From: Ceratopteris richardii
Taxonomy: Eukaryota > Streptophyta > Polypodiopsida > Polypodiales > Pteridaceae
Assembly: GCA_020310875.1 (NCBI GenBank)
Contig: CM035407.1
Span: 87,247,458 to 87,311,457, forward strand
Direction: 5' to 3'
Length of the DNA stretch: 64,000 nt
Part shown: positions 47,970-59,138 of the stretch, one piece after another
Layout of the letters: every line of letters begins with the position of its first letter
Position numbering within the stretch: the first letter of the stretch is position 1
Program-made: the position numbers and the translations under genes
Notes under the pieces: model-generated
Told to the model about the DNA's origin: nothing
The model's input: the letters and a program-made list of their open reading frames with translations, nothing else
The model's database searches: none

Positions 47970-48686
47970 AACAAAATACCTGAAACCTTGAATAGAGTTT
48001 GCTCTCATAGGTCCATTCACATTTGAATGAATAATCTACAATTTCCTTGTAGTTGTAATATGACCATGTTTCTTGAAAGTTACTTTATGTATTTTACCTT
48101 CAAGACAACCTTCACATATATTTGAATCATCTGGTAGTTTGAATGAGGGTAAACTCTCAACCATACCTCTGTCTTTCATACTCTTGAGAGCTCCAAAACC
48201 AATATGTCCAAATCTTTCATGCCATAGCTTCATATCTTCCACCAGTGATGAAGGTTTGACTGCATATGATTGACTGATTTTTGACAAAACAAAGATCCCT
48301 CCTCTATGCTCACCTTGTAAAATAAACTTGTCATCTTTGTGTGATAAGATCTTACAAAGATCTCTCTCAAATACAACTTTAAAACCATCACCTAAAAATG
48401 CAGATATAGATAGCAGATTCTTCTTCATTTCAGGTACATATAAAACATCTAAAATCTGAAAATTACCACCTTCTCTCGACTTTAGGATTACTGTACCTAT
48501 TCCCACAACATCCAAATCATTGCCATCTACAATAGTAACTCTTCTACCTGAAGAATAGGAAAGAGAAGAAAACACATCTCTACAACCTGTCATATGCTTT
48601 GTAGCACCTGAGTCAAATATCCAAGGACTTGTTGAAAGAACTTGTAAAGCTTCCTGATCAAAAGCTACTTCCTCAATGGTGTACAA
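47970..48686 (-). pseudogene. Cop6 protease, pre-integrase and integrase start
   Basis: ORF 48686-48036 holds protease WIFDSGATKHMTG (near 48605), then the pre-integrase region with LWHERFGHIGFGALKSM and CEGCLEGKIHKVTF. A stop near 48035 is followed by MNGPMRANSIQGFRYFVLFV (48020 onwards), the first part of the integrase core. Its start overlaps the gag end in another frame, so a small shift separates gag from pol here. Confidence 0.88.
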
Positions 48687-49687
48687 GCATAAGAATCACC
48701 ATGAGATTTCCCTTTTTTATCATCTTCTCCAACATTACCTGATGCCTTTTTCTTTTTTGCTGCAATCCTTTTATAACATGTTGCTTTCAAATGTCCAAGT
48801 GTCTTGCAGTAATAACATATTACTTCCTTCTTCTTAGAAAACTTCTCTTTAGATGTAGTAGAAATAGAATCTGAAGTAGAAGGTGAGAGGGACCTACTTT
48901 CCTTCTTGGATTGCTTTTCCTTCTTATCCTTCTTCTTCGTTTTACCCTTTGATGAAGATGAAAGTGCTTCTTCATTCTCTTCCATTCCCTTCAACTGATC
49001 TTCATCTTGAAGTAACAAGAACTCTAGCTCTTCAAATGTAACCTCTCTATCTCTTGTGGTAAGGGTAAGAGTTGTTATGAAAGACCGATATGAAATAGGA
49101 AGTGAATTTATCAGCGTATTTACCATTTCTTCACCTAATATCTCAACTCCTACATTTAGAAGTTGATCTCTCAAGTCAAAGAGTCTCGTAATGTGGGTTT
49201 GAATTGACTCACTAGCCTTCATCCTTGTATTTGCTAGTTGTCTCCTTAAGTGAGCTTTCCTAGTAGGATTTATGCTGTGAAAAAGATTCTCAAGCTTCAA
49301 CCAAGCTTGTCTAGAACTTTTGCAAGATCTAATCTGTGGTAGAATATGCTTTTTAACACTCATTGCTATGAACAAAAGTGCTAAAGCATCTCTAGCATCC
49401 CATCTTGCTTGATCTTCAGTAGGAGGCACTATAGGTAAAGACCTACCTGTGACTCTGGATGTCGAAGTAGTTACCTTTTCTTCAGTTGGTTCTGTAATGG
49501 TAATTACAGTACCTCTTGAAGTTGTTGTGGTTCCTTCTTAACCTTCTCGTCTGGGTCTTTTTAAGGATCCATTGACGATACTCCATAAATCCTTTGTCAC
49601 TAAAATATTCATCATAATGAAACTCCACATGGGATAATTAGAAGATCCATCCAATTTGTCTTCAATATCAATTATAATCTCACTCAT
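48665..49687 (-). pseudogene. Cop6 gag
   Basis: ATG at 49687 opens MSEIIIDIEDKLDGSSNYPM, with the W-x-x-x-M gag start, and runs to a TAA near 49540. The frame then continues open (49429-48665): UBN2 capsid core (ARWDARDALALLFIAMSV, KLENLFHSINPTRKAHLRRQ), a Lys-rich stretch, and one zinc knuckle CYYCKTLGHLKATC (near residues 206-219 of this piece). Copia gag of normal layout, with one stop. Confidence 0.88.
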
Positions 49688-49706
49688 CTTAACTAAGTGT
49701 GTATGT

Positions 49707-49748
49707 CAATTATGCTCTGATACCAAGCAATTATGCTCTGATACCAAG
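49707..49748 (-). repeat. Cop6 primer-binding site in two exact tandem copies
   Basis: The 21-bp unit 49707-49727 is repeated without change at 49728-49748, directly before the LTR. Each unit includes minus-strand TGGTATCAGAGC, a perfect initiator tRNA-Met site (49735-49746 and 49714-49725). Confidence 0.95.
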
Positions 49749-50742
49749 TGTTGGAATTTGGGGCCCCAGGATTGTTCCAAACTAAAGCCTTTTGAGCATA
49801 CACACTTAATTAATTAAGATGATAAGTGAGAGATAGAAAGAAAGAGATCTTGAGACAAGGATAGAGAATGTAAGCTGGATGCTTACTCACTAAAAAATAG
49901 ATGTCCAAATGACAACATGGGAGTACTACTCAACCATATAAAGTGGTGCACTCACTAATGGAAGAATATCCAAGAAGATGATGATACAAAATTTAGATTA
50001 TGTTGAAATAATCTAAGTGTGTGTGAAGTGAACGAGCAACAAAGCTAATCTTATTCTCACAAAATAGTGTAACAAAATTGTAAATCAACCAACCCTAATT
50101 TTGAGATTAGGTAGAGAACCCTAAAAACACAATATAAGGTTAGCTCACAAAAGATAGTTACCACCACCTTGTAGAAGACTTCTTGCTCCAAGAGAGTAGC
50201 CTCTCCTTCACCAAAACTCCACCTCCAAAGCTTCAGAACACCAATAGCTGGCTTGATCACCTCCTCTTTGCTTGATGAGTGATGCCTCAAAAATGAGCCA
50301 AGGACCTCTTGATATAGTTTGTGAAGTATGCTCCAAAAGCACTCTAAAAAGCTTTCCCTATACATCGAATATCAAAAGCAAAATAAAACAATGATCGCGA
50401 ACTATTATGATGATAATCTGCGTCGTAGTTTATTTGTACAAAAAAATCAAGTCCATAAAAAACATCATGATGCGTTGTTGTCAATCGCGGGAATCGAACC
50501 CGGGCCAATCTGAGAATGTTGTTCCACATATTGTCATAGGCCAGCACGCCTGCCGCCTTTGCTTATCCAGTAAAAAGATTTTATTATTGCTATGTTGTTC
50601 CCAGGTTTTGAACTGAGGCGCATATTATGAAAGAACGTTGTTCCAGCCACACTGCCCATCAACTTTAGTGTAGGGAAATATAAAAAGAATTTATGGTATA
50701 GCTTCTTCTTAGCAGGACCATTGATGAGCATTGCTTCCAACA
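49749..50742 (-). repeat. Cop6 5' LTR
   Basis: Plus-strand ends TGTTGGAATTTGGGG and GCTTCCAACA; partner of 37527-38522. Followed by TATAC. Confidence 0.95.
50485..50620 (-). other. tandem tRNA-like (Pol III B-box) modules in Cop6 5' LTR
   Basis: GGTTCGATTCC (minus; plus 50490-50500), inside GGGTTCGATTCCCG, is a perfect B box. The second module has AGTTCAAAACC (plus 50604-50614). The spacing of 114 bp is the same as in the other LTR, so the modules were present before this insertion. Confidence 0.55.
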
Positions 50743-50784
50743 TATACCCTTTGTGAACAATTAATTGTGCACTACCTATGCACC

Positions 50785-50898
50785 TTGACACCCAACTTTG
50801 AACGCTTTTGCTTCACCCATGTTGACTTTGACTCTGACCATCTTGACTTTGATTGCTTCAACTTTGACCCTTTGACTTTGATTATTGTTGACTTTGAC
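50785..50898 (+). promoter_or_regulatory. cluster of eight TTGAC (W-box core) words
   Basis: TTGAC starts at 50785, 50822, 50828, 50843, 50864, 50872, 50888 and 50894, often as TTGACTTTGAC. WRKY factors bind TTGACC/T, so a regulatory role is possible, but a degenerate simple repeat explains it equally well. Confidence 0.4.
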
Positions 50899-51476
50899 CA
50901 ACATGACTTTTATGGGCTCAAGAGTTGCCCACCACCTAATGGGATCTCCGTCCTGGAGAGCTACAGCCAAAACTCGGATTAGAGATGACACCATGATTCC
51001 TTTGCTGGAAAATCTTAAAACGGACACTCGAGCAGCTACCAAGTCCACTATGAGCAGTAGAGAACAAACACCAAAGAAGAACCAAAAGTGGAAATTTTCC
51101 ACAGAAAAGCAAAGAATGGCGAATGGAGGGTAGGAAGGAGGGGGAAGGGAGGGTTGAGCGGGCTGAGATGGATAGGGCAGGGAGGGATAAGGATGGGGCT
51201 AGGTAGTAAAGCTACAGAGGGAGCATATGTGAAAATCTGAAACATATGGTAAAATAAAGTGAGAAAAGACCATGTGGACAATGTGCATAAAGAAAAACAC
51301 TTGAGAAATGTGTTCAAAACATGTGGGTTATGACCAAAATTCAAAGAAAAGGTGGGATTTTAGAAAAAATAAGGTAGAAAATGAGTCCAGAGGTGCCAAA
51401 ATACATGAAAATGACCACAAATTTGAAAAAAATGGCCATCCGAAGTGCAATCTAAAGCCAAAAGCATTGGACCATG

Positions 51477-51479
<3 letters not shown>

Positions 51480-51509
<30 letters not shown>
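51480..51509. repeat. (AT)n microsatellite
   Basis: About 15 AT units inside an AT-rich stretch. Confidence 0.9.
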
Positions 51510-51515
<6 letters not shown>

Positions 51516-51660
51516 TACATAATTAAAATAAAGAAAAATAAAAAATAAAAACATAAAAAGTTAACGCATAGGGGAAACTTTGAAAAAAAAAGAGAAAAAA
51601 GTAAAAATTAAATTAAATAAAAGCAAATAAAATAAAAGAAAAGAAAAATAAAAATAAATA

Positions 51661-51674
51661 GGGGGAGGGGGGGT

Positions 51675-51716
<42 letters not shown>

Positions 51717-51750
51717 GGAGAGAGGGAGAGAGAGAGAGAGAGAGAGAGAT
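51661..51750. repeat. G-run and (GA)n microsatellite
   Basis: GGGGGAGGGGGGGTGGGA followed by imperfect GA repeats to 51750. The ORF on the minus strand here is a poly-Ser/Leu artefact. Confidence 0.95.
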
Positions 51751-52203
51751 TTATATATTTTTTTAAATTTCCTTTTTTTATTTTTTTATAAATTGGAAAA
51801 AATAACATTAGCCAGTAGGGTTTTTTTGTGAAAAATACCTTGAAAATACCAAAAAATACTAAGAAAATCCAAAAGAAATTAAACAAATGCAAACAAATTC
51901 AGGAAAAATTCTCAAAACATTTCCCAATATTTCTAGGCCACTTTCTCACTCAAAACCATAGAGAGCTTCCTTTCTTCCTTCATTATATCAAGAAAATGAC
52001 ATTGAAAAAGTAGAAAAAACGCTAGAAAAATTCTAAAAATGCCTTAAAAGTTCCCAAAAATTCCCAAAAAAAAATTCTTATAAGAGGTTGTGGAATGGCT
52101 TCTAAGTTGTATAAAAAATAAAGTAACAAGCATGAAAGTGGATAAAATTACTAAAACTTAAGCAAACAAATTGAAATGAGAAGGCTATGTATAACTTGGA
52201 CAG

Positions 52204-53593
52204 ATTTTGTAAGTTCTAGGTGATCCATAAATCTTCAGTTCTGCTGATGGTAGGCCTTGAGCCTTGATATATTGACCAGTGGTAGGACCTCTCCTTTTAG
52301 AAGTTCTAACTCCATTGCATCCAAAATCAGCATCGTCTTAATTCGATAAAGTCCTTCCCAGTGTTGAACCATTTTCCCCTTACTTCTGTGTGGATTTGAG
52401 GTCTATAGAGAAGAACTAACATGCCTATTTGTAAGTTATTGTTCCACAGATTCCGATCATGTGCCTCCTTCCTTTTCATTTGAGTCCCTATCAATTGTTT
52501 TGCAGCATGTAGACGTATCTCTTCCACTTTGTGCAGTGCTCCAATCCTCTAAGAGACACCACAATCTTTCTTTCCCTACATGAATGCTAGTTTTCGTGAC
52601 CCATGTAGAAATTCAAAGGGTTCAATTGGCAATATCCCATTAACCAATTGGAATGGAGAACATCCAGTAGCTTCTTTGTAAGCTAATCTGTATGCCTATA
52701 GGGTACCCTGATAAGCTTTGCCCTAGGAAGTTGTTTGGAACATACATTCCTTCCTTAACATGGCAATTAATACCTTATTGGTGGATTCTTCCAGTCCATT
52801 AGCTCTTCGATAATATGCACAAGAGGTCCTATGTAGAATTCTGTACATGTTAAAAATTTCATGTAGGACCTTGTTCACAAACTGAGTACCTTGGTCTCTA
52901 CAAATTTCAAGGGGGCATCCAAATCTGCAAATGATGTTACTATAAATGAAATCAGCAACAGTTTGGGCGGTGCAATCAGGGGAGGCAATAGCTTCAGCCC
53001 ACTTTGTTGCATAGTTAGTGGCGATCAATAGATACTTTTCTCTCTTTGGAACCGATGTAGGGTAGATGGGCCCTATGAAATCTAGCCCCCACTTCTCAAA
53101 TGGTTTTCAAGAAGTGGAAATAATCAAGGGGTTGTGCCTCTGCTTTGTTGGCTTGGGTCGACACCTCTGACAGACATCACATGCTTTTCCCCATTCCTCT
53201 ACATCTTTGAATAATGTAGGCCATCATAAGCCAGCATCAAGGATTATCTAGCTCATAATATGTCCTGGAAGGTGCCCACCACCTGTTCCTTAATGTGCAC
53301 ATTTAAGGATTTCCCTCACCTCTTCTTCTTCCATGCATTTTATAAACCTCTTACCTTTTCCATGCCTATATAATTTTCCCTCAATGAAGGTAAAAGGTCT
53401 GCTTTTGGTTAGCAGTATCTTTCTTTGCACATCACTTGCATTCTCTAGATACAATCCAGTTTTAATAAACTGCTTGATGTCATCATACCAACCTTGAGCT
53501 TGTACAGTGCACAGATTAGCATCTGGAAAATCATCATTTACTCCAATTGCTTGATCCATCATCTTGATCCTCGATAGGTGGTCTGCCATGATA
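52204..53593 (-). pseudogene. Gyp1 integrase (3' half of the Ty3/gypsy element)
   Basis: Reading right to left: the end of RNase H and ADHLSRI word (53560-53589), the H2C2 zinc finger (GGH near 53280; CDVCQRC near 53175), the core with the first catalytic position in IATNYATKWAEA (52990-53028), where Asp is usual but Asn is found, the second Asp in CRDQGTQFVN, and the Glu in ANGLEESTNKVL (52723-52860). The C-terminal part GMLVLLYRPQIHTEVRGKW is at 52327-52450. Stops and frame changes occur. The order RT-RNase H-integrase identifies Ty3/gypsy. The rest of the element continues at 60418. Confidence 0.88.
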
Positions 53594-53598
53594 ATTTA

Positions 53599-54872
53599 TG
53601 TGAAGAGATGGATAGGTATGTGCATGAAGATGAAGAGGTGTTGCAAAATCCTTGATCTACACCAGCCAAATGAACTCCAGGAGTATATGGTGGGCCCTTT
53701 TAGCTTGCCAATGGATGTATTAGACACCCTATGTACCTTGGAAGATCACTCTCAAAAAGATAGATCAAAACAGATAAGTTGGAGTTAGCTTAGAGGTGAA
53801 AACTTGCTATTCTTAGTTCATACACCTGTCCAGTGTTTTACATACTTCTCTGAGCACAGTAGCAATTAGCTTAATTCCTCTTGGGGAAGTCTAGGTAACT
53901 TAAAGAGCTAAATTTCAAGAGTAATCTCATCAAAAATAATGAACCACACACTGAGAATGAGTTTTAACAACTGATGACAGCATCCCGATTTTCACGGGCT
54001 GCTACAGTTTGAGACCAGTGAGCAGAAAAATCCACATAACTCAAAATATAGGAATCCAATGATTATGAAAATTTTTATGCTTATACTAGGCAGTAAGCTG
54101 AATCCAACAAGCTTTAAATAACTGAATTTGGATAAGTAACCACTGAGAAGCATCTCTGACAAGATGAGTGAAAAAGTCGGGTACCTGACAGAGAAGTGAA
54201 GATGAACAGACCCTGTTGACTTCAAATGCACATAACTGAAGTTTGCAACATCCAAATGACAAGAAAATTTGTGAGCATATAGTAGACTTATAGAGCTAAC
54301 TTTACCAAGTTAAATCACTGAAAATGATGCACCAAGCTCAGAGAAAACATCTCTGCAAGCTGACTAAGAAAAACTGAGAGTAATGGCAGTGAGTAGTACA
54401 CTTCACAAGAACATGGAAAGATGAACTCAAATAATCATGAAAATGAAAATATATTGCTTGTACAATACAATGACTTACTGATACATATGTGTGCCTTGTA
54501 ATCACACCTTGATATGGCATAAAGCTCAGCTCTTGGAGGTCTTCACATAGGTCTCTCTAACCACGACTAAAACTGCCATCTATTTATAGTTGAGTTTGGG
54601 AGGCTAACTTCCCTCAATCACTCTCCAATCAATCAATGATTGATTTGATTATCTACCTACCACAAATCACGAATTTTTGCCTCCTCTTTCCCTTTTTGAT
54701 CATGTGGACTCAACCACTTAAGATTCTCTTACTTTTACATTAAGTAAACCCTCCAAAAAATTACAAGAGGTAGTTCACAAGTGAACTTTACATAGTCTTC
54801 ATTTTGAAGCTTCTTTTATGACTTTGTGGGACTCAAGCCAATACTTAGGCTTGTCATAGATTTGCTCCAACA
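53599..54872 (-). repeat. Cop8 3' LTR (1274 bp)
   Basis: Plus strand from TGTGAAGAGATGG to GCTCCAACA. Small ORFs inside it recur in the other LTR and are not genes. Confidence 0.95.
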
Positions 54873-54904
54873 GCTCCCCCTCAAGCCAAGTATGCTTGAG
54901 GTCT

Positions 54905-55180
54905 TCAATCTTCCAAGTTTACCTGCAAACCTATCATAGCCTTGAATTTGCAAAGCTTTGTACCATCCAATGCTTTGGTTAGAATATCTGCACATTGTTG
55001 ATGAATGGACACATATGATATTTGAATCTCTTTGCTTAGAACCTTTTCTCGTACATAGTGATAATGAACTTCAATATGTTTAGTCCTTGCATGAAAAATA
55101 GGATTAGCAGCCAAATGAATAGAACTTATATTGTCACCAAAAATAGTTGGAGTTCCAAACTCCAATCCAAGATCTTTGAG
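54905..55180 (-). pseudogene. Cop8 RNase H end
   Basis: Continuation, in the same frame, of the long pol ORF after its TGA at 55181-55183. It reads EFGTPTIFGDNISSIHLAAN, ARTKHIEVHYHYVREKV and CADILTKALDGTKL, the normal copia RNase H ending, and stops shortly before the polypurine tract. Confidence 0.9.
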
Positions 55181-58009
55181 TCATGTCTTCATCCACATAG
55201 CTTCCTGAGTAGCTATGGCAAGACCTCTATATTCAGCTTCAGTAGAAGAGAGAGCAACTGTGGGTTGCTTCTTGGATGACCATGAAATAAGCTTTGAACC
55301 TGCAAAGGTAAGATAACCTGAAGTGCTCCTTCTATCTTCCTTGGAGCCAGCCCAATCTGCATCAGAAAATAGCTTCAAACCTAAATCAGATACATAAGGA
55401 TAATAAAGTCCTTCATTGATGGTTCCTTTGAGATACTTGAGAATCCTTTTGGCAGCATCCATATGTGGTTTCCTTGGTGTGTGCATAAATTGACTTAGCA
55501 CACTCACACTGTAACATATATCTACTCTTTTCAATGTGGCATAGTTGAGACTACCCACTAGACTTTGATCTGATGTGATGTCCTCTATGAGTTCACCTTC
55601 ATGTGAGCTCAATTTGTGATTGACCTCCATTGGAGTACCTGCAATCTTACAATCTTGCATCTTGAATTTTGCCAACATGTCCTTAATGTACTTCCTTTGA
55701 GTCAGAAACAAACCATGATCTTTGTAGACAACTTCCAAACCTAGGAAGTAGGTAAGTGAACCCAAATCACTTATCTTGAACTCTTCTCTCATCTGATCTT
55801 TGATCTTCTTCATACCATCTGCATCATTTCCTGTCAATATAATATCATCTACATATGCACATAGGTAGATGACCTCGGAATTACTCTTTTTAATAAAGAG
55901 TGAAGGATCTGCCTTGCTTGGTTGAAAGCCTTTGTCCTGCAAGAATGAAACAAGCTTGAAATTCCAAGCTCTTGGAGCTTGCTTGAGACCATACAATGCT
56001 TTGTTAAGTTTACACACATAATCAGGATAAACTTGATTCTCAAAACCAGGTGGTTGTGCCATATATACCTCTTCTGTTATCCAACCATTCAAGAATGCAT
56101 TCTTTACATCTAGTTGAAGTATCTTCCAATTCTTGGAAGAGGCAATACTAAGCAAAACCCTAATAGTAGGCATCTTTGCCACAGGAGAGAAGGTCTCCTC
56201 ATAATCAATTCCCTGAGTTTGTGCAAAGCCTTTTGCTACAAGCCTTGCCTTATACCTGTTAATTGAACCATCAGAATTCTTCTTGAGTTTATAGACCCAT
56301 CTTGAGCCTATTACCTTCATGGATGAAGTCTTGGGCACCAAATCCCAAGTGTTGTTTTCCTCAAGTGCTTCAATCTCTTCCTTCATTGCATGCTTCCATT
56401 CTGATTTTGCTTTGGCCTCTTCAAATGATGATGGCTCCTCTTGGTTTATATCTTGTGCTATGTAGATAGAATGTTTAGTTACTAATGAGGTGTCAAACCC
56501 ATACCTTTCTGGTTTTTTCTTTTCCCTCATAGATCTTCTTAGGCCATGATGTGATGATTCTGCCTCATGTCCAAGTTCCTGCAATTTTGCTTTACCTTTA
56601 GACTTCCATGCTTTGATCTTTTCCATATGAGATTCTTCATCATCCTCCGAGGTGTCTTGTTCTTCAATCTTTGGTTGTTCTCTACCAAGCTTTGGAAAAT
56701 CTTCTTCAAGATTATATGGTAAATTGACCTTCCTGCATGAATCTTCATACCATGAATTGTTCTCATCAAAAACTACATCTCTGCTTACCAAGAATCCTTT
56801 GTTGGTAGGGTTGTATAACCTGTAGCCCTTTTGATTGTTGTCATATCCAATAAATACACACCTTTCTGCCTTTGGATCCATCTTGCCTCTAACCTGTGAA
56901 GGAACATGAGCAAAAGCAATACATCCAAAAATTTTACAATGATCTAAGCTTGGTCTTCTTCCATTCCAAGCCTCATATGGAGTCATCCCATCAAGGGATT
57001 TTGAAGGCAACCTGTTAATCAAGTAAGTGGTTGTAGATACAGCCTCAGCCCATAAGTAATTAGGTAAATGCTTTTCATTTAACATAGACCTTGCAGCTTC
57101 AACAATTGTCCTATTCCTCCTTTCTGCCACTCCATTTTGCTCAGGAGTGTACCTTGTAGTTACCTCTCTTTTGATTCCTCTTTCTTGAAGAAAAGAATCA
57201 AACTCATGGGAGAAGTATTCTCCCCCTCCATCTGACCTTAGCCTTTTTAGTGATTTACCTGTTTGATTCTCCACAAGAGCCAAATATCTTTTGAAACATG
57301 AAAAAACTTCATCTTTGTGTTTCATAAAGAATAGGATAGTCCATCTGCTGCAATCATCAATAAAGGAAACATAATACCTTGATCCAGATATTGAAGCTTC
57401 CTTGCTAGGTCCCCATACATCTGTATGAACCAACTCCAAGAGATCTCCATGCATATAACCTTTCTTCATGAATGGTAACCTGTGAGACTTTCCAAATTGA
57501 CATGCACTACACTTATAAATCATATGTTGTTTTGACAAATTAGGAAGTCCAAGTACACTTTGGTCCCTGCAGATTTGCTTTAATGACCTTTCACCAATAT
57601 GTGCTAACCTTTTGTGCCATACTTCCAATTCTGTGAGTGTCTGACTACCATAATTAAAGAGAGCAATGTTTCTAGTGTCCTGTAATTCAAATGTGAACAA
57701 TCTACCTGTCTTTTCACCTTTTGCAATTCTTCTGAATCCTTGACTTGGATCTTCAACAAATGCTCCTGCCTTTGTGAACCTGACTTGCAACCCTTTCTCT
57801 ACTATCTGCCCAACACTTATCAAATTCTTTGTAATGGTAGGGACATAGAGTACCTTACTGAGTAGGTTGATGTTTCCATCAGGTGCTTTGACATTGCCAA
57901 TTTTCTCCACAGGATGTTTTGTATCATCTCCTGTTTGTACCTCATGCTTTTCCTTGGATCTTATAAATCTGATAGGAGTGCCACATTTCCTGCCACATGA
58001 TTTGAACAA
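55181..58009 (-). pseudogene. Cop8 pol: pre-integrase, integrase, RT, RNase H
   Basis: A 942-codon open frame. From about residue 20: protease C-terminus, VQTGDDTKHPVEKIG; pre-integrase finger (VWHKRLAHIGERSL, CSACQFGKSHR); integrase blocks VHTDVWGP, SDGGGEYFS and QNGVAERRNRT; a linker with GLRRSMREKKKPERYG; RT with [31 protein letters not shown] and YVDDIILTG; and RNase H with LFSDADWAGSKEDRR and SSTEAEYRG. Two defects: the TGA at 55181-55183 and a frameshift near 57960, upstream of which the protease active site lies in another frame. Otherwise it is a nearly complete copia pol. Confidence 0.94.
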
Positions 58010-59121
58010 CCTGAATCTATGTAGAAAACATGCTCATCAGATTTACCTTGTGGCATAGCCATGTTCATGATCAATAATGAATCCTCTTTGTTTGAGTCTT
58101 CTGTGTAGTTATTGTAGTCTCTCCTTCCTTTGTAGCCTCCTTGATAGTTTGAATGATTGTAGTTGTTGTAGTTGCCATGGTAGTTGTTGAACCTTCATCT
58201 TGAGTAGCCATAACTTCCTCTATTGTATCCTCTGCCTCTTTGATTCTTGGAATTCCTAAAGCAATTTTCAGTTGTATGATTAGTTAATCCACAAATAGAA
58301 CATGAGTTGGAGTCTTGGGATCTCCCCCTGCCTTGTCTACCTCCTCTTCCTCTACCTTTGCCATGTCTTCCTCTACCTGCATAGTTAGCTTGATATGTAC
58401 CTGCTTCATCATCCACTTTCTTTGCCTTTCCTTTGTTATCTTTAGACTTGCTTTTATCCGTGTATAAAGCTGAAGATTGATTACCTTTAGAGCTTTGTCC
58501 ATTTCTGATAAGCTTTGCCTCTTGAGTAAGTAGTTGTCCAATGAGTGTGTTGAAATCAGGTACATGCATGTCCATGTACAAATCCATAGCTGTGGTGAAT
58601 GCTTCCCACTTGTCATCTGCCTTCAAGCCATTGATGACCTGCCTTACAATTTGCTCTTCATCTATTACCTCTCCAATGCTTCCCAATTGATCAGCTATGT
58701 CCTTGAGCTTTGTGACAAAATCAGTCACATTTTGTTTGGGAGCCTTCTTGAGAGTTGTGAAATCCAGCCATAGTTGATGCTTCCTAGCTTTAGTACTTGA
58801 AGAAAAGAAAGCTTCAAGTGCATCCCACACTTCCTGAGATGTCTTACAACTTCTAATGTGAGGCAACAAAAAATATGAGATAGAGTTGAGGAGATAAGAC
58901 CTTGCAAGTGCATCCTTGGAGCACCATGTGCTCAATCTTTCTTGCTCTTCTTGTGTTGGTTGACTTTTGTTCCTGAAACTTGGCATAACTTCATCTCCAG
59001 CCACATAACCATATAAACTTCTACCTTGGAGATAGGCTTCCATTCTTAATGACCAAGCTGAGTAGTTACCTCTGTCTAATTTGTCAATTGATGAAGGAAA
59101 TCCATCTGCCATGTTGTCCAA
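58010..59121 (-). pseudogene. Cop8 gag and protease start
   Basis: ATG at 59121 opens MDNMADGFPSSIDKLDRGNY, and 308 codons run to a TGA at 58195-58197: gag N-terminus (AWSLRMEAYLQGRSL), UBN2 capsid core, Gly/Arg-rich basic region and one zinc knuckle CSICGLTNHTTENC. Past the stop the frame continues with an Asn/Tyr/Gly-rich stretch and FYIDSGCSNHVAGN, the protease active site (near 58010). The start lies about 17 bp after the primer-binding site, an unusually short leader; an internal Met (MADGF) is possible. Confidence 0.92.
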
Positions 59122-59125
59122 CCTA

Positions 59126-59137
59126 GCTCTGATACCA
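59126..59137 (-). other. Cop8 primer-binding site
   Basis: Minus-strand TGGTATCAGAGC, one base from the LTR, a perfect initiator tRNA-Met site. It lies almost against the gag start. Confidence 0.95.
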
Positions 59138-59138
59138 C

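Larger units (their letters stand above)
37522..50747 (-). mobile_element. Cop6: full-length Ty1/copia element carrying a nested copia
   Basis: LTRs of 996 bp (37527-38522) and 994 bp (49749-50742) have TG...CA ends and are flanked by the 5-bp duplication TATAC (37522-37526 and 50743-50747). Between them, right to left, are a doubled primer-binding site, gag, protease, integrase with an internal tandem duplication, RT split by Cop7 at 39773-45743, RNase H and a polypurine tract (minus GAAGGAGGGAT at 38523-38533). Without Cop7 the element is about 7.3 kb. LTR divergence is visibly higher than in Cop7, as expected for the older host element. Confidence 0.95.
50748..52203. other. low-complexity stretch between Cop6 and Gyp1
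   Basis: No gene seen. It contains a TTGAC cluster (50785-50898), a purine-rich stretch (about 51120-51200), an AT run (about 51480-51509), a GA-rich microsatellite (51661-51750) and A-rich sequence to about 52060. The 3' LTR of Gyp1 should lie here or further left but could not be recognised. Confidence 0.6.

Noticed and set aside
50485..50560. Functional tRNA gene
   Set aside because: A B box is clear but no full cloverleaf or intact box A could be drawn, and the other LTR copy has a mutated B box.
51608..51892. Ser/Leu-rich minus-strand ORF
   Set aside because: It is a translation of the GA microsatellite and A-rich flanks.
53992..54520. 87-aa and 60-aa ORFs in the Cop8 LTRs
   Set aside because: They recur in both LTRs (59532-60060), with no recognisable domain.
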